This document shows positions 17,701 to 27,180 of a stretch of DNA of 64,000 bases, piece by piece (the stretch's first letter is position 1; each line of letters starts with the position of its first letter). The notes under the pieces are model-generated. The model worked only from the letters and a program-made list of their open reading frames with translations. It ran no database searches and had not been told where the DNA came from. Position numbers and translations under genes: made by a program. Source of the DNA: Rhizobium sullae (GTDB lineage Bacteria; Pseudomonadota; Alphaproteobacteria; Rhizobiales; Rhizobiaceae). The stretch is taken from contig NZ_CP104143.1 in NCBI RefSeq assembly GCF_025200715.1, forward strand, positions 434,001 through 498,000, read 5' to 3'.

Positions 17701-18212
17701 CGCTGTCGCCCGTGTTGATCGATCACGCCATACAGCCGGGTAACTGCCATGCCAAGCGGCATATGAAGCGCTTGCCTATCATCATCTGGCACGAGCCTTG
17801 CTTCCTAGTCTGCAGAGGTCCAGAGGGGACTTTGGAAGAGCGCCAAAAAAGAACGGCGCCATCGGCAACCCGCCGTCCGGCAGCGTTGATGCATGTCTCC
17901 TGCAGCCGTTGCCGGCGGCGGTTGTTGCCTTTTTGTAACGACCCTCCCATGATGTCGCTCCACCCCGTGTTTTGGGGTGATTTTCCCTCTGGTCATTTCC
18001 GGACATTGTTCTACTTCGGCCTGCGTTGCGCCGGGTATCGGGCAGACCGTTGCGGCCATCGGGGCGAAAGCCCGGCGGACCAGATGGCCGCAACGGATTT
18101 CGCCACGAACTTGATCGAGCGCGATTTCCGTCGCCCTTGATGCCGATTTCGTTTGGCGAAGCCACAGCCCTCCACTATCTACCTCTTTTCAAAGACTGTG
18201 CGTGAGGGTGGA
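17701..18212. other. 512-bp intergenic region upstream of mrp
   Basis: No convincing protein gene is seen. Reading frames here are short, lack ribosome binding sites and resemble no family known to me. The region holds a small dyad (CACCCC-N6-GGGGTG, roughly 17960-17980) and the strong stem-loop annotated separately at 18047-18096. It must contain the mrp promoter and, on the other strand, the Rsm22-like gene's promoter. Confidence 0.5.
18047..18096. repeat. 14-bp perfect inverted repeat with GNRA-capped inner hairpin
   Basis: CCGTTGCGGCCATC at 18047-18060 is perfectly complementary to 18083-18096. Between the arms is a second hairpin, GGGC-GAAA-GCCC (18062-18073), whose loop is a GNRA tetraloop, followed by a 9-base bulge. 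The element lies 117 bp before the mrp ATG. It could be a structured 5' leader, a small RNA or a dispersed palindromic repeat; there is no T-run to call it a terminator. Confidence 0.6.
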
Positions 18213-19373
18213 ATGACGGACGTCACCAAGGAACAGGTTCTCGAAACGCTGAAGACCGTGCGTGGTCCCGATCTCGAACATAATATCGTCGAGCTCGGCA
18301 TGATATCGGACGTCTTCATTTCGGACGGCAAGGTCTATTTCTCGATCACCGTTCCGGCCGAGCGCGCCAAAGAGCTCGAGCCGCTGCGTCTGGCCGCCGA
18401 GCGCGTCATCAAGGAACTGCCGGGCGTGAAGGGTGCGCTCGTGGCACTGACCGCCGACAAGAAGGCGGCCCCCGCATCCGCACCCGCCGCGCGTCCCGCA
18501 GCAGCTCATGCCAGCCACGGCCATGAGGGCCATGCACATGCCCCGCAGCAACAGCCGCCGCGCGCCGGCAAGATCGGCGTGCCCGGCATCAATGCGATCA
18601 TAGCGGTTGCCTCCGGCAAGGGCGGCGTCGGCAAGTCGACGACAGCCGTCAATCTCGCGCTCGGCCTGCAAGCGAACGGGCTTCGCGTCGGCATTCTCGA
18701 CGCCGATATCTACGGCCCCTCTATGCCGCGTCTTCTGAAGATTTCCGGCCGCCCGACGCAGATCGACGGCCGCATCATCAATCCGATGGAAAATTACGGC
18801 CTCAAGGTCATGTCGATGGGTTTCCTCGTCGATGAGGAGACGGCGATGATCTGGCGCGGCCCGATGGTGCAGTCGGCAATCATGCAGATGCTGCGTGAAG
18901 TCGCCTGGGGCGAACTGGACGTACTGGTCGTCGATATGCCGCCCGGCACCGGCGATGCGCAGCTGACGATGGCCCAGCAGGTGCCGCTTGCGGGCGCTGT
19001 CATCGTCTCCACGCCGCAGGATCTGGCGCTTGTCGATGCCCGCAAGGGGCTTAATATGTTCCGCAAAGTGGAAGTCCCGGTTCTCGGCATCATCGAGAAC
19101 ATGAGCTATTTCATCGCGCCGGATACCGGTACGCGTTACGACATTTTCGGCCATGGCGGTGCGCGCAAGGAAGCCGAGCGCATTGGCGTGCCCTTCCTTG
19201 GCGAGGTTCCGCTGACGATCAACATCCGCGAAACCTCGGATGCAGGCACGCCGCTCGTCGCCTCCGAGCCGAACGGCATTGTGGCGGGCATTTATCGCAA
19301 TATCGCTTTGAAGGTCTGGGAACAGCTCGGCGGTCAGCCGCAGCGCCAGGCGCCAACGATCGTTTTCGAGTAG
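18213..19373 (+). CDS. mrp: Mrp/ApbC-family iron-sulfur carrier ATPase
   Basis: This 386-residue P-loop NTPase helps load Fe-S clusters onto target proteins. The N-terminus is a DUF59/MIP18-like domain (VLETLKTVRGPDLEHNIVEL). A His/Ala-rich linker of about 45 residues follows, then the MinD-like ATPase with deviant Walker A (SGKGGVGKSTT) and DADIYGPSMPR. The usual C-terminal CxxC is absent: the matching positions are A302 and T305. The ATG at 18213 has a GAGGGTGGA leader and gives the family N-terminus; the 20-codon upstream extension is unlikely. Confidence 0.93.
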   Translation: MTDVTKEQVLETLKTVRGPDLEHNIVELGMISDVFISDGKVYFSITVPAERAKELEPLRLAAERVIKELPGVKGALVALTADKKAAPASAPAARPAAAHASHGHEGHAHAPQQQPPRAGKIGVPGINAIIAVASGKGGVGKSTTAVNLALGLQANGLRVGILDADIYGPSMPRLLKISGRPTQIDGRIINPMENYGLKVMSMGFLVDEETAMIWRGPMVQSAIMQMLREVAWGELDVLVVDMPPGTGDAQLTMAQQVPLAGAVIVSTPQDLALVDARKGLNMFRKVEVPVLGIIENMSYFIAPDTGTRYDIFGHGGARKEAERIGVPFLGEVPLTINIRETSDAGTPLVASEPNGIVAGIYRNIALKVWEQLGGQPQRQAPTIVFE

Positions 19374-19783
19374 CTGTTTCAGTCCGCCGCATACCCAAAT
19401 TATGGGGGAAATGTGGTGAAATTGCCCGGTTCACGTAAGATGACTTGATTATTTCACAGCTTTCCGTCATATGGCCCGCCGTCGCCATGATGGCGGTTTC
19501 TGCGGATGCTCGATGATGGCCGCCCTGCTTGAAAAGTTTCGGCCAGCCTGCATGTTCGGAGTTATCTTGTCGATCGAAGGATTGGTGACTGCGATGCGGT
19601 TGAGCAGAATGCACGGCCGGGTTGTGACCGGATGCAGCTGGAGTTGTATGAACGTTTTTCCGCGTCCGGCAAGATCGAAGACTGTTAGCCCGTACGGCGC
19701 CGTGACGGCGGCCGTTCCAGTGAAAGGCTTTCGATGAAAAGCGCAGGCATTGCAAGGCATGCCGGCGGCTGGAGCAACGCCCG
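19374..19783. other. 410-bp intergenic region between mrp and corA
   Basis: I see no supported gene here. An 88-codon + strand frame (19471-19737) and a 97-codon - strand frame (19467-19760) exist, but both have atypical composition for this genome, no recognisable family and no good ribosome binding site. The region probably holds the corA promoter and leader. No riboswitch-like structure was recognised by eye. Confidence 0.4.
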
Positions 19784-20761
19784 GTGATCACTGCTTATTG
19801 TTCAAATTGCAAGTCGGTCGAAATCCGCGATCTGTCGCACGGCGCGGAGTTTCCGGACGATGTGGTGTGGATCGATCTGCTAGAACCGACCCGGGAGGAG
19901 GAGCTCCACGTCGAAAAGATCGTCGGTATCGAGGTTCCGACCCGCGACGACCTGAAGGATATCGAACCGTCGGCACGCCTCTACACTGAAAATGGTGCTA
20001 CGTTCATGACGGCTTCGCTGGTCTGGAAGGCCGAGACCGAGGCGCCGACGCTGACGGATGTCGCTTTTATCCTTATCGGAAATCGGCTGATCACTATTCG
20101 TTACGCCCATCCGAAATCCTTTGCGCTGTTTATTGCAGCCCTTCATCGGGTGCCGGAGGAGTGGCGAAGCGGCGCTGCCCTGCTTGCCAAGCTGCTTGAG
20201 ACGATCACAGACCGGACCGCGGAAATCCTCGAGGTCTCGGTTGCCCGCATCGACATCCTTTCGATGCACGTCTTCGGCGACCGCGCCAAGAAGGTTCGCA
20301 AACCCTCGAACTATCTCGAGGTAAAGCTCCGCGACATCGCCGGCCACCAGCGCCTTGTCAGCAAGGTGCGAGACAGCCTCGCCTCGCTCGCGCGCCTCAT
20401 GACCTTCTTCTACACGATCCCCGCGGTTCAGAAGGATCAGGCGACGAAGGAACTATCGCGCACTGTCTCGCGCGATATCCAGTCGCTGACGGAGCACGCC
20501 TCTTACGTTGCCGGAAACATCACCTTCCTGCTCGACGCCTCGCTCGGCCTCATCAATATCGAGCAGAACTCGATCATCAAGATCTTCTCGATCGCATCCG
20601 TCGTGTTCTTGCCGCCCACACTTGTCGCATCGATTTATGGTATGAATTTCGAATTCATGCCGGAACTGCAATGGGCCGCAGGTTACCCCTCTTCGCTGGG
20701 CCTGATGGTGCTATCCGCGGTCATTCCGTTCCTCTTTTTCCGATGGAAAGGCTGGCTCTAA
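19784..20761 (+). CDS. corA: CorA-family magnesium transporter
   Basis: This 325-residue inner-membrane divalent cation channel has a large cytoplasmic N-terminal domain and two C-terminal helices, with the diagnostic pore motif [11 protein letters not shown] between them. It ends with the short charged tail FFRWKGWL. The start is a GTG (VITAYCSNC), preceded by GGAG 10 bp upstream, and gives the family length. A potassium transporter gene begins 17 bp after its stop, so the two may be cotranscribed. Confidence 0.92.
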   Translation: MITAYCSNCKSVEIRDLSHGAEFPDDVVWIDLLEPTREEELHVEKIVGIEVPTRDDLKDIEPSARLYTENGATFMTASLVWKAETEAPTLTDVAFILIGNRLITIRYAHPKSFALFIAALHRVPEEWRSGAALLAKLLETITDRTAEILEVSVARIDILSMHVFGDRAKKVRKPSNYLEVKLRDIAGHQRLVSKVRDSLASLARLMTFFYTIPAVQKDQATKELSRTVSRDIQSLTEHASYVAGNITFLLDASLGLINIEQNSIIKIFSIASVVFLPPTLVASIYGMNFEFMPELQWAAGYPSSLGLMVLSAVIPFLFFRWKGWL

Positions 20762-20778
20762 GGAGCCTGTTGTCACTA

Positions 20779-22677
20779 ATGTCCAACGAAAGCCATTCGC
20801 ACGATCGCCACATGACGCCGCGCAAACTCTTCTATCTTGCGCTCGGCTCCGTCGGTGTCGTCTATGGAGATATCGGCACCAGCCCGCTCTACGCATTCCG
20901 CGAAGCGCTGAAACCGGTCGCGCATGATGGTCTCACCCGTTTCGAGATCATCAGCCTTATCTCGCTGATGCTCTGGGCGCTGACGATCATCGTCACCCTC
21001 AAATATGTCCTGCTGCTGCTACGCGCCGATAACGAAGGCGAGGGCGGTACGCTCTCCCTGCTTGCTCTGTTGATGAAGACGGCGAACGGGCACACCGCGT
21101 TGCTGCTTACGCTCGGCATGGCGGGTGCGGCCCTGTTCCTCGGCGACGCGATGATCACGCCGGCGCTGTCGGTTCTGTCTGCCGTTGAAGGCGTCAAGCT
21201 GATGGCCCCGAGCCTGTCGGCTTACATAGTGCCGATTTCGGCCGCCATTCTTGTCTTGCTCTTCGTTTTCCAATCGCACGGTACCGGCGCCATGGGCCGT
21301 TTTTTCGGACCGATCACCGCACTCTGGTTCATCGTCCTAGCGATTGCCGGCGTCTCGCACATCTCCGACGACTACGGCATCCTGGCAGCCTTCAATCCGT
21401 ATTATGCCGTCAGCTTCCTGCTCGACGAAGGATTCTACGGCATCGTCGTTCTGGGCGCGGTCTTCCTGACGGTTACCGGCGCCGAAGCGCTCTATGCCGA
21501 CCTTGGCCATTTCGGCCGCCGCCCGATCCAGTGGGCCTGGTTCGTACTGGTCTTTCCTGCGCTCGCGCTGAACTATCTCGGCCAGGGCGCGCTCGTCCTC
21601 GGCAATCCGGAGGCGATGTCCGACCCCTTCTATCTGATGTTCCCGAAGTGGGCGCTGCCTTTCGCTGTCATTCTGGCGACGGCCGCAACGATCATCGCCA
21701 GCCAGGCGGTAATCACGGGCGCCTTCTCGCTTGTGCGCCAAGGCATCAACCTCGGATTCCTGCCGCGCATGGAGATCCTCTTCACCTCGGAGACCAATAC
21801 CGGGCAGATATTCTTGCCGACCGTCAACACCGTGCTCTTTCTGGGCGTCATGTTCCTGGTTATCACGTTCCAGACGTCAGAAGCTCTTGCAACGGCCTAT
21901 GGTATCTCGGTCACTGGCGCGATGGTCGTCACCACGATCATGGCTTTCGAGTTCGTGCGGACGCGCTGGAACTGGTCGATTCCGGTGGCTGCCATCGTTC
22001 TTGTGCCGCTGCTTGTGCTGGAGCTGATCTTCCTCGGTGCCAATCTGCTCAAGATCCATGACGGCGGCTATATCCCGATCCTGATCGCCACCGCCTTCAT
22101 CGTTGTCATGTGGACCTGGCGCCGCGGCACGGCGCTGCTCATGGAAAAGACCCGGCACACCGACATCCCGCTGCCGTCATTCGTCAGCTCTATCGAACGC
22201 AAGAGCGATCATTCGCCCGCCCATGTCCCCGGTACTGCGATTTTCCTCACCAGCGATCCGGAGTCGGCGCCTGCCGCCCTGCTTCACAATCTGAAGCACA
22301 ACCACGTCCTGCATGACCGCAACGTCATCCTGACGATCCGCACGGTCAACAAGCCGCGCGTTGCGAACTCTGAACGCTACAAGGTCGATCAGGTTTCCGA
22401 GCGCTTCTCGCGTGTCGAACTGCTCTTCGGCTTCATGGAAACGCAGAACGTCTCCCAAGCGCTCGCGGCACTCAGAAAGACCGGGTTGAAGTTCGACATC
22501 ATGACGACCTCCTTCTATCTCGGCCGGCGCAAGCTAGTGCCGGATGCGAAGTCCGGAATGCCCTATTGGCAAGACCGGCTCTATATCGCGCTCGCCAACG
22601 CAGCGGCGAACCCCTCCGACTACTTCCGCCTTCCGGCGAATCGCGTGGTCGAACTCGGCTCGCACGTCATCATCTGA
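20779..22677 (+). CDS. kup: Kup-family potassium uptake protein
   Basis: This is a KUP/HAK/KT potassium-proton symporter of 632 residues with about 12 membrane helices in the first 430 residues and a cytoplasmic C-terminal domain. Signature stretches include [35 protein letters not shown] and [10 protein letters not shown]. The ATG at 20779 lies 14 bp after AAGGAG and just past the corA stop, and gives the standard N-terminus; a longer frame overlaps corA. Rhizobia often carry several kup paralogues, so the number of this copy cannot be assigned. Confidence 0.93.
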   Translation: MSNESHSHDRHMTPRKLFYLALGSVGVVYGDIGTSPLYAFREALKPVAHDGLTRFEIISLISLMLWALTIIVTLKYVLLLLRADNEGEGGTLSLLALLMKTANGHTALLLTLGMAGAALFLGDAMITPALSVLSAVEGVKLMAPSLSAYIVPISAAILVLLFVFQSHGTGAMGRFFGPITALWFIVLAIAGVSHISDDYGILAAFNPYYAVSFLLDEGFYGIVVLGAVFLTVTGAEALYADLGHFGRRPIQWAWFVLVFPALALNYLGQGALVLGNPEAMSDPFYLMFPKWALPFAVILATAATIIASQAVITGAFSLVRQGINLGFLPRMEILFTSETNTGQIFLPTVNTVLFLGVMFLVITFQTSEALATAYGISVTGAMVVTTIMAFEFVRTRWNWSIPVAAIVLVPLLVLELIFLGANLLKIHDGGYIPILIATAFIVVMWTWRRGTALLMEKTRHTDIPLPSFVSSIERKSDHSPAHVPGTAIFLTSDPESAPAALLHNLKHNHVLHDRNVILTIRTVNKPRVANSERYKVDQVSERFSRVELLFGFMETQNVSQALAALRKTGLKFDIMTTSFYLGRRKLVPDAKSGMPYWQDRLYIALANAAANPSDYFRLPANRVVELGSHVII

Positions 22678-22694
22678 CATTCCTTCCAAACATT

Positions 22695-22716
22695 CTTCTC
22701 CCCGCCAGGGGAGAAG
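22695..22716. repeat. 9-bp palindrome after kup
   Basis: CTTCTCCCC-GCCA-GGGGAGAAG forms a compact perfect hairpin 18 bp after the kup stop. The same core occurs inside the longer rhizobial palindromic repeat at 46701-46767, so this is probably a partial copy of that repeat family that may serve as the kup terminator. Confidence 0.6.
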
Positions 22717-22774
22717 CCGAAAAACCGCTCACGGATGAATTCTGGGACACCGCATTAACCAAGCATCAAGGTTA

Positions 22775-24004
22775 ATGGGTGATTTTCGTCTGACTGTTGA
22801 AGCGTCCCGTGTCCGGAGTCTGGCGTTGCGTCGAAATCGCGTTGTTCGCAGCAAGCTGCGTTCCCTCCCTCAGAGCTGGATTTCACCCGCCATCTTCGGC
22901 ATTTGCGGGTGGCTCGCATTCCCCACCGTCGCATCGCATGCCGATCTCGCCGCCATGCTCGCGGGGCTTGATCAAAGCCGTGACAACTGGCGCATGGTGA
23001 TGACCAATTCACCCGCCGGCTCCATTCATCAGGCCGAACTCGCTTTCGCAGATCCGATCGTGACGGGAACGATAGCGGCCGGCGCGGGCATGGTTCTTCC
23101 GGATGGCCGCAAGGTCGCCTTCGTCGCGAAGGGCAAGGGCCACGAGGCGACGCCCGATGAGGAGCGCGTCAACCGCGGGGCCAAGAAGGGCCGCATCGTG
23201 GCCGTCGAGAAGATGCAGCCGCCGAAGGATTTCTCCGCAGGCTCCATTCTCCAGCGCACGCAGCTCCTGTTCCAGCCGAGCTTCGATCTCAAGGACAAGT
23301 CCGCCTTCGTGAAGCCGAAGATCGTGGGCAAGGAAATCGAAATCGCCACCAATTTCTACAGGAAGCAGCCGGTCATGCCGGCGCCTGGTGTTTCGGCGAT
23401 GCTTGCAAGCCTTGTTACAAACGACAAGGCGGACGTGTTGGCGACCGCCTATGCGCCGGCAGCCCCGGACTACGCCCGTCAATCGCCCTTCGATTCGATC
23501 CTTGCCGATCAGGCAAATGACGGCCGTTTCGTTCCCCAGATACGCGCCGGCGATCATGCCTGGGCGGCGAGCATCCTGCCCGCCAGCGTGTTTTCGGCGC
23601 GCGAGCAGCAGTGCCTTGCGTCCGGCATCTATTTCGAAGCTCGCGGCGAACCGGTAAAGGGGCAGGCGGCGGTTGCGCAGGTCATCCTCAACCGCGTCAG
23701 GAACCCGGCCTATCCGAAAACCATCTGCGGCGTGGTCTACCAGAACGAAGACTGGCGGAACCGCTGCCAGTTTTCCTTTGCCTGCGACAATATCCGCGAC
23801 CGCGTGAACTCCGAAAATCACTGGCGCGTTGCCCGTGACGTCGCCATGGCAGTCACGGCCGGCAAGATCTGGCTTCCGCAGGTCGGGTCCGCCACCCATT
23901 ACCATGCCGTTTATGTCCGGCCGAAATGGGCAAGGACCATGGAAAAGGTCGGCCGCATCGGCCTGCACGTCTTCTATCGCACCTATGGCGGCGGGTGGAG
24001 CTGA
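22775..24004 (+). CDS. SleB-type cell wall hydrolase
   Basis: This 409-residue protein has an N-terminal membrane segment or uncleaved signal (about residues 35-55, ISPAIFGICGWLAF). A long central region of unknown fold follows. A C-terminal Hydrolase_2/SleB domain begins near residue 285, with EARGEPVKGQAAVAQVILNR, CGVVYQNEDW and SATHYHAVYVRPKW, including the catalytic Glu of EARGE. It is likely a periplasmic lytic transglycosylase-like peptidoglycan hydrolase. Rhizobial members of this size are common and mostly uncharacterised. It is monocistronic. Confidence 0.87.
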   Translation: MGDFRLTVEASRVRSLALRRNRVVRSKLRSLPQSWISPAIFGICGWLAFPTVASHADLAAMLAGLDQSRDNWRMVMTNSPAGSIHQAELAFADPIVTGTIAAGAGMVLPDGRKVAFVAKGKGHEATPDEERVNRGAKKGRIVAVEKMQPPKDFSAGSILQRTQLLFQPSFDLKDKSAFVKPKIVGKEIEIATNFYRKQPVMPAPGVSAMLASLVTNDKADVLATAYAPAAPDYARQSPFDSILADQANDGRFVPQIRAGDHAWAASILPASVFSAREQQCLASGIYFEARGEPVKGQAAVAQVILNRVRNPAYPKTICGVVYQNEDWRNRCQFSFACDNIRDRVNSENHWRVARDVAMAVTAGKIWLPQVGSATHYHAVYVRPKWARTMEKVGRIGLHVFYRTYGGGWS

Positions 24005-24286
24005 CGAAATGTCGGTCCGGCAGCGGATTTCACCGCCGATCATCGGCTTCGAAAGCGGATTCTTTCGCTCGAATTTTCAAGGTGGCCAAAAGTTCGGATC
24101 AAATCATTGATTCCGAACGATAATTTTATGGCTGGACATAAGCTTCCTACGCCTTGACTATGGTTTCCCCTAAAACTATGTTGCGCGCGACTTCAGAACG
24201 GGCCGAAAGGTTTTCGCACCTTGTGTCCGTTGTCCTGAAAACCGGGGTAGCGGGGATCGCGGACAGCGGAAGACGAGGAGGAAGCC

Positions 24287-24631
24287 ATGACGGATGACCG
24301 CGAGGAAAGTCTTGAAAAGCGCCGTGCGCAGCTGGGAGCGAAGCTCAAAGCCAAGCGCATAGATGCGGGAGAGGACGAGGCGAACGAAGCCCGCGCCGAG
24401 GTAAGCCGCAAAGGCTATGCTGAGGCGATGAAGCTTTCGAGCGAGTTCATTTCCGCGATCGTCGTCGGTGCCCTTCTTGGCTATCTTTTGGACCGTTTTG
24501 TCGGCACGGCGCCTTGGGGAATGATTGTTCTTCTGCTTCTCGGATTCTGTGCCGGTGTTTTGAACGTTCTTCGTTCTGCAGGCAAGGTTGCGAAACCGGG
24601 GCCTGGAGAGGCCGAAAACGGCAAGAAATAG
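24287..24631 (+). CDS. atpI: ATP synthase protein I
   Basis: AtpI is a small membrane accessory of the F0 operon, implicated in c-ring assembly and possibly Mg2+ handling. The 114-residue protein has a charged coiled N-terminal half, a conserved SSEFISAIVVGALLGYLLDR helix and a second helix (MIVLLLLGFCAGVLNVL). An AGGAGGAAGCC leader precedes the ATG. It heads the five-gene F0 operon, with atpB 70 bp downstream. Confidence 0.92.
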   Translation: MTDDREESLEKRRAQLGAKLKAKRIDAGEDEANEARAEVSRKGYAEAMKLSSEFISAIVVGALLGYLLDRFVGTAPWGMIVLLLLGFCAGVLNVLRSAGKVAKPGPGEAENGKK

Positions 24632-24701
24632 GGCAGGGCGGCAGGCGCCTTGCCCAGTGTGATGACCCCGCAATCGCGGGCCAAAGAAGAGAGAACAAGC
24701 G

Positions 24702-25454
24702 GTGGCTAACGATCCGACCCATCAGTTCCTGATCCAGAAGATTGTGCCGATCGAAATCGGCGGAATTGATTTCTCGTTCACCAACGCTTCTCTCTTCATG
24801 GCGGCATCCGCTGCCGTTGCCGCAGGCTTCCTTTATTTCTCGACGTCTAACCGTGCGATCGTTCCCGGCCGCTCACAGTCGGTCGCGGAAATGTCCTACG
24901 AGTTCATCGCCGGAATGCTGAAGGAAGGTGCAGGAACCAAGGGGATGCAGTTCTTCCCGCTGGTCTTCTCGCTCTTCATGTTCGTGCTGACGGCGAACCT
25001 GCTTGGCATGTTCCCGTATTTCTTCACGGTGACGAGCCAGATCATCGTCACCTTCGCCTTGGCGCTGCTCGTCATCGGCACGGTTCTCGTCTACGGCTTC
25101 TACAAGCACGGCTTCCATTTCCTGAATGTCTTCGTGCCCTCGGGCGTTCCGGGCATTCTTCTGCCGTTGGTGGTGACGATCGAAATCATCTCCTTCTTGT
25201 CCCGCCCCATTTCACTCTCTGTTCGTCTTTTCGCCAACATGCTCGCCGGTCACATCACGCTGAAAGTGTTCGCAGGCTTCGTCGCCTCGCTTGGAGCCTT
25301 CGGTGCACTCGGTGTTGGCGGCGCCATCCTTCCCCTCATCATGACGGTCGCCCTGACCGGTCTCGAGTTCCTCGTCGCCTTCCTCCAGGCTTACGTTTTT
25401 GCGGTGTTGACTTGTATGTACCTCAACGACGCAATTCACCCGGGTGGCCACTAA
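24702..25454 (+). CDS. atpB: F0F1 ATP synthase subunit a
   Basis: Subunit a forms the two proton half-channels beside the c-ring. The 250-residue protein has five or six membrane helices, and the essential channel arginine lies in the [16 protein letters not shown] segment. It starts at GTG (VANDPTHQF), the normal alphaproteobacterial N-terminus. It is followed by atpE after a 68-bp gap, which may hold a translation enhancer for the highly expressed c subunit. Confidence 0.96.
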   Translation: MANDPTHQFLIQKIVPIEIGGIDFSFTNASLFMAASAAVAAGFLYFSTSNRAIVPGRSQSVAEMSYEFIAGMLKEGAGTKGMQFFPLVFSLFMFVLTANLLGMFPYFFTVTSQIIVTFALALLVIGTVLVYGFYKHGFHFLNVFVPSGVPGILLPLVVTIEIISFLSRPISLSVRLFANMLAGHITLKVFAGFVASLGAFGALGVGGAILPLIMTVALTGLEFLVAFLQAYVFAVLTCMYLNDAIHPGGH

Positions 25455-25522
25455 GGATACCGACATTGACGTCAAAGGGCGTCAGTCAATTCGCCGCAAC
25501 AACCATTTCAAAGGAGTTCAAC

Positions 25523-25750
25523 ATGGAAGCGGAAGCAGCAAAGTTCATCGGTGCAGGTCTGGCTTGCTTTGGTATGGCCGGTACGGCTCTCGGCCTTGGC
25601 AACATCTTCGGCAACTACCTCGCCGGCGCTCTGCGCAACCCGTCTGCTGCTGACAGCCAGTTCGGCCGTCTGGTTTTCGGCTTCGCCGTTACGGAAGCTC
25701 TGGGCATCTTCTCGCTGCTCGTCGCTCTCCTTCTGCTCTTCGCCGTCTAA
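25523..25750 (+). CDS. atpE: F0F1 ATP synthase subunit c
   Basis: This is the ring-forming proteolipid: 75 residues and two helices joined by the polar loop ALRNPSA. The proton-carrying carboxylate is E58 in FAVTEALG. The start is the ATG with a strong AAGGAG 8 bp upstream; the longer frame overlapping atpB is not used. The strong ribosome binding site agrees with the need for about ten copies per complex. Confidence 0.97.
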   Translation: MEAEAAKFIGAGLACFGMAGTALGLGNIFGNYLAGALRNPSAADSQFGRLVFGFAVTEALGIFSLLVALLLLFAV

Positions 25751-25829
25751 TATTGGCGGGATTGAGGGATCACGGCCTGCGACCAGCAAGCCGTGATCCT
25801 TTGTATTTGCAGTACACCTGGAGGTGAGC

Positions 25830-26474
25830 ATGTTTTTTGTGACCCCGGCCTATGCTCAAGAAGCTCCGGCGGGAACGGCAGAACCGGGTGCAGCGCCCGC
25901 GACGGACCCGCATGCCGCTCCGGCGCCCGGCTCGGTCCATACCGAGACCGGCGTTCCCAGTGGCGAGCATGGCGGCGGCGGCGTTTTCCCGCCTTTCGAT
26001 TCGTCGACTTACGCGTCCCAGCTTCTCTGGTTGGCGATCACCTTCGCCATTTTCTTCTTGCTCATGCAAAAGGTCATCACGCCGCGCATCGGCGGTATCC
26101 TGGAGCAGCGCCACAAGCGCATCTCGCAGGATCTCGACGAGGCAAGCCGCCTGAAGGCGGAAGCCGATGCGGATGTTGCAGCCTATGAAGCTGAACTCGC
26201 TGCGGCCCGGGCCAAGGCGAACTCGATCGGCTCGGCCGCTCGCGACGCCGCCAAGGCCAAGGCCGAAGACGATCGCCGCGCCGTCGAAGCCAGCCTCTCC
26301 GAGAAGCTGAAGGCTGCCGAAGGCCGCATCGGCGAGATCAAGGCCAAGGCCTTTGCAGACGTCGGCGCAATTGCCGAGGATACGGCCGCTGCCGTTATCG
26401 AACAGCTGATCGGCGGCACAACCGCCAAGACCGATGTTGCTGCTGCTGTCGCAGCCGCCAAGAAGGAGGCTTGA
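25830..26474 (+). CDS. atpG: F0F1 ATP synthase subunit b'
   Basis: This is the second, divergent b-type stator subunit found in alphaproteobacteria and photosynthetic bacteria. The 214-residue protein has an Ala/Pro-rich N-terminal extension ([13 protein letters not shown]), a membrane helix at about residues 65-85 ([15 protein letters not shown]), and a long Ala/Lys/Glu-rich coiled coil. The start is ATG at 25830, 6 bp after GGAGG; a GTG two codons earlier would sit on the ribosome binding site. It lies 3 bp before atpF. The symbol varies between databases (atpG, atpF2, atpX). Confidence 0.92.
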   Translation: MFFVTPAYAQEAPAGTAEPGAAPATDPHAAPAPGSVHTETGVPSGEHGGGGVFPPFDSSTYASQLLWLAITFAIFFLLMQKVITPRIGGILEQRHKRISQDLDEASRLKAEADADVAAYEAELAAARAKANSIGSAARDAAKAKAEDDRRAVEASLSEKLKAAEGRIGEIKAKAFADVGAIAEDTAAAVIEQLIGGTTAKTDVAAAVAAAKKEA

Positions 26475-26477
26475 TCG

Positions 26478-26969
26478 ATGGAATTTGCTTTTGATGCAAC
26501 TTTCTTCGCCTTTGTCGGCCTCGTCCTGTTCCTGGCCCTCGTCGTCTACCTGAAGGTTCCGGGCATGATGGCAAAGTCGCTCGACGACCGCGCCGATCAG
26601 ATCCGTAACGAGTTGGCCGAAGCCAAGCGTCTGCGCGAGGAGGCCCAGCATCTGCTGGCCGAATACCAGCGCAAGCGCAAGGAAGCCGAAGCGGAGGCTG
26701 CGCATATCGTCGCCGCCGCCGAGCGCGAAGCCGAGATGCTGACCGCCGAAGCGAAGAAGAAGACGGAGGAGTTCGTCGTCAACCGCACGGCCCTTTCGGA
26801 ACAGAAGATCAAGCAGGCGGAAGTCGATGCGATGAAGGCTGTCCGTTCGGCCGCCGTCGATCTGGCGATTGCCGCGGCCGAAACGGTCCTCGCGAAGAAG
26901 GCCGACGGCAAGGTCCAGGCCGACCTCTTCAAGGGTGCCGTCGGCGAAGTGAAGACACGCTTGAACTAA
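26478..26969 (+). CDS. atpF: F0F1 ATP synthase subunit b
   Basis: This stator stalk subunit links F0 to F1. The 163-residue protein has one N-terminal membrane helix (ATFFAFVGLVLFLALVVYL) and a long charged coiled coil rich in Glu, Ala, Lys and Arg. It directly follows b' and is the last gene of the F0 operon, with an intrinsic terminator 24 bp after the stop. The F1 genes are not in this window, matching the split ATP synthase loci of Rhizobiaceae. Confidence 0.95.
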   Translation: MEFAFDATFFAFVGLVLFLALVVYLKVPGMMAKSLDDRADQIRNELAEAKRLREEAQHLLAEYQRKRKEAEAEAAHIVAAAEREAEMLTAEAKKKTEEFVVNRTALSEQKIKQAEVDAMKAVRSAAVDLAIAAAETVLAKKADGKVQADLFKGAVGEVKTRLN

Positions 26970-26992
26970 GCACTCTTTTCATGTTGATCTGG

Positions 26993-27018
26993 AAAAGCCC
27001 CGGCAACGGGGCTTTTTT
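26993..27018 (+). terminator. intrinsic terminator of the F0 operon
   Basis: AAAAGCCCC-GGCAAC-GGGGCTTTTTT is a textbook rho-independent terminator: a GC stem flanked by A and T runs, placed just after atpF. Confidence 0.93.
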
Positions 27019-27180
27019 ATTGGCGGCGGTGCAGCTGCCAGGGAGATGGCATGAAAGAGGCCGCGCCCGCTGAGAGACCGGATCACTGAGATGCAGGTGA
27101 TGATCGAGGGACAGTCACACTTCGAGCCTTTCGGCTTATCCTATTGGGGTTTCGAAGATCTCAATAAGGGAGTTGGAAGC

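Noticed and set aside
17616-18140. 174-codon + strand frame upstream of mrp
   Set aside because: It starts inside the Rsm22-like gene on the opposite strand, is Cys/Arg-rich, and spans the stem-loop; no domain is recognisable.
19467-19760. 97-codon - strand frame between mrp and corA
   Set aside because: It has no ribosome binding site, no known family and atypical composition; an opposing 88-codon frame covers the same bases with equal lack of support.
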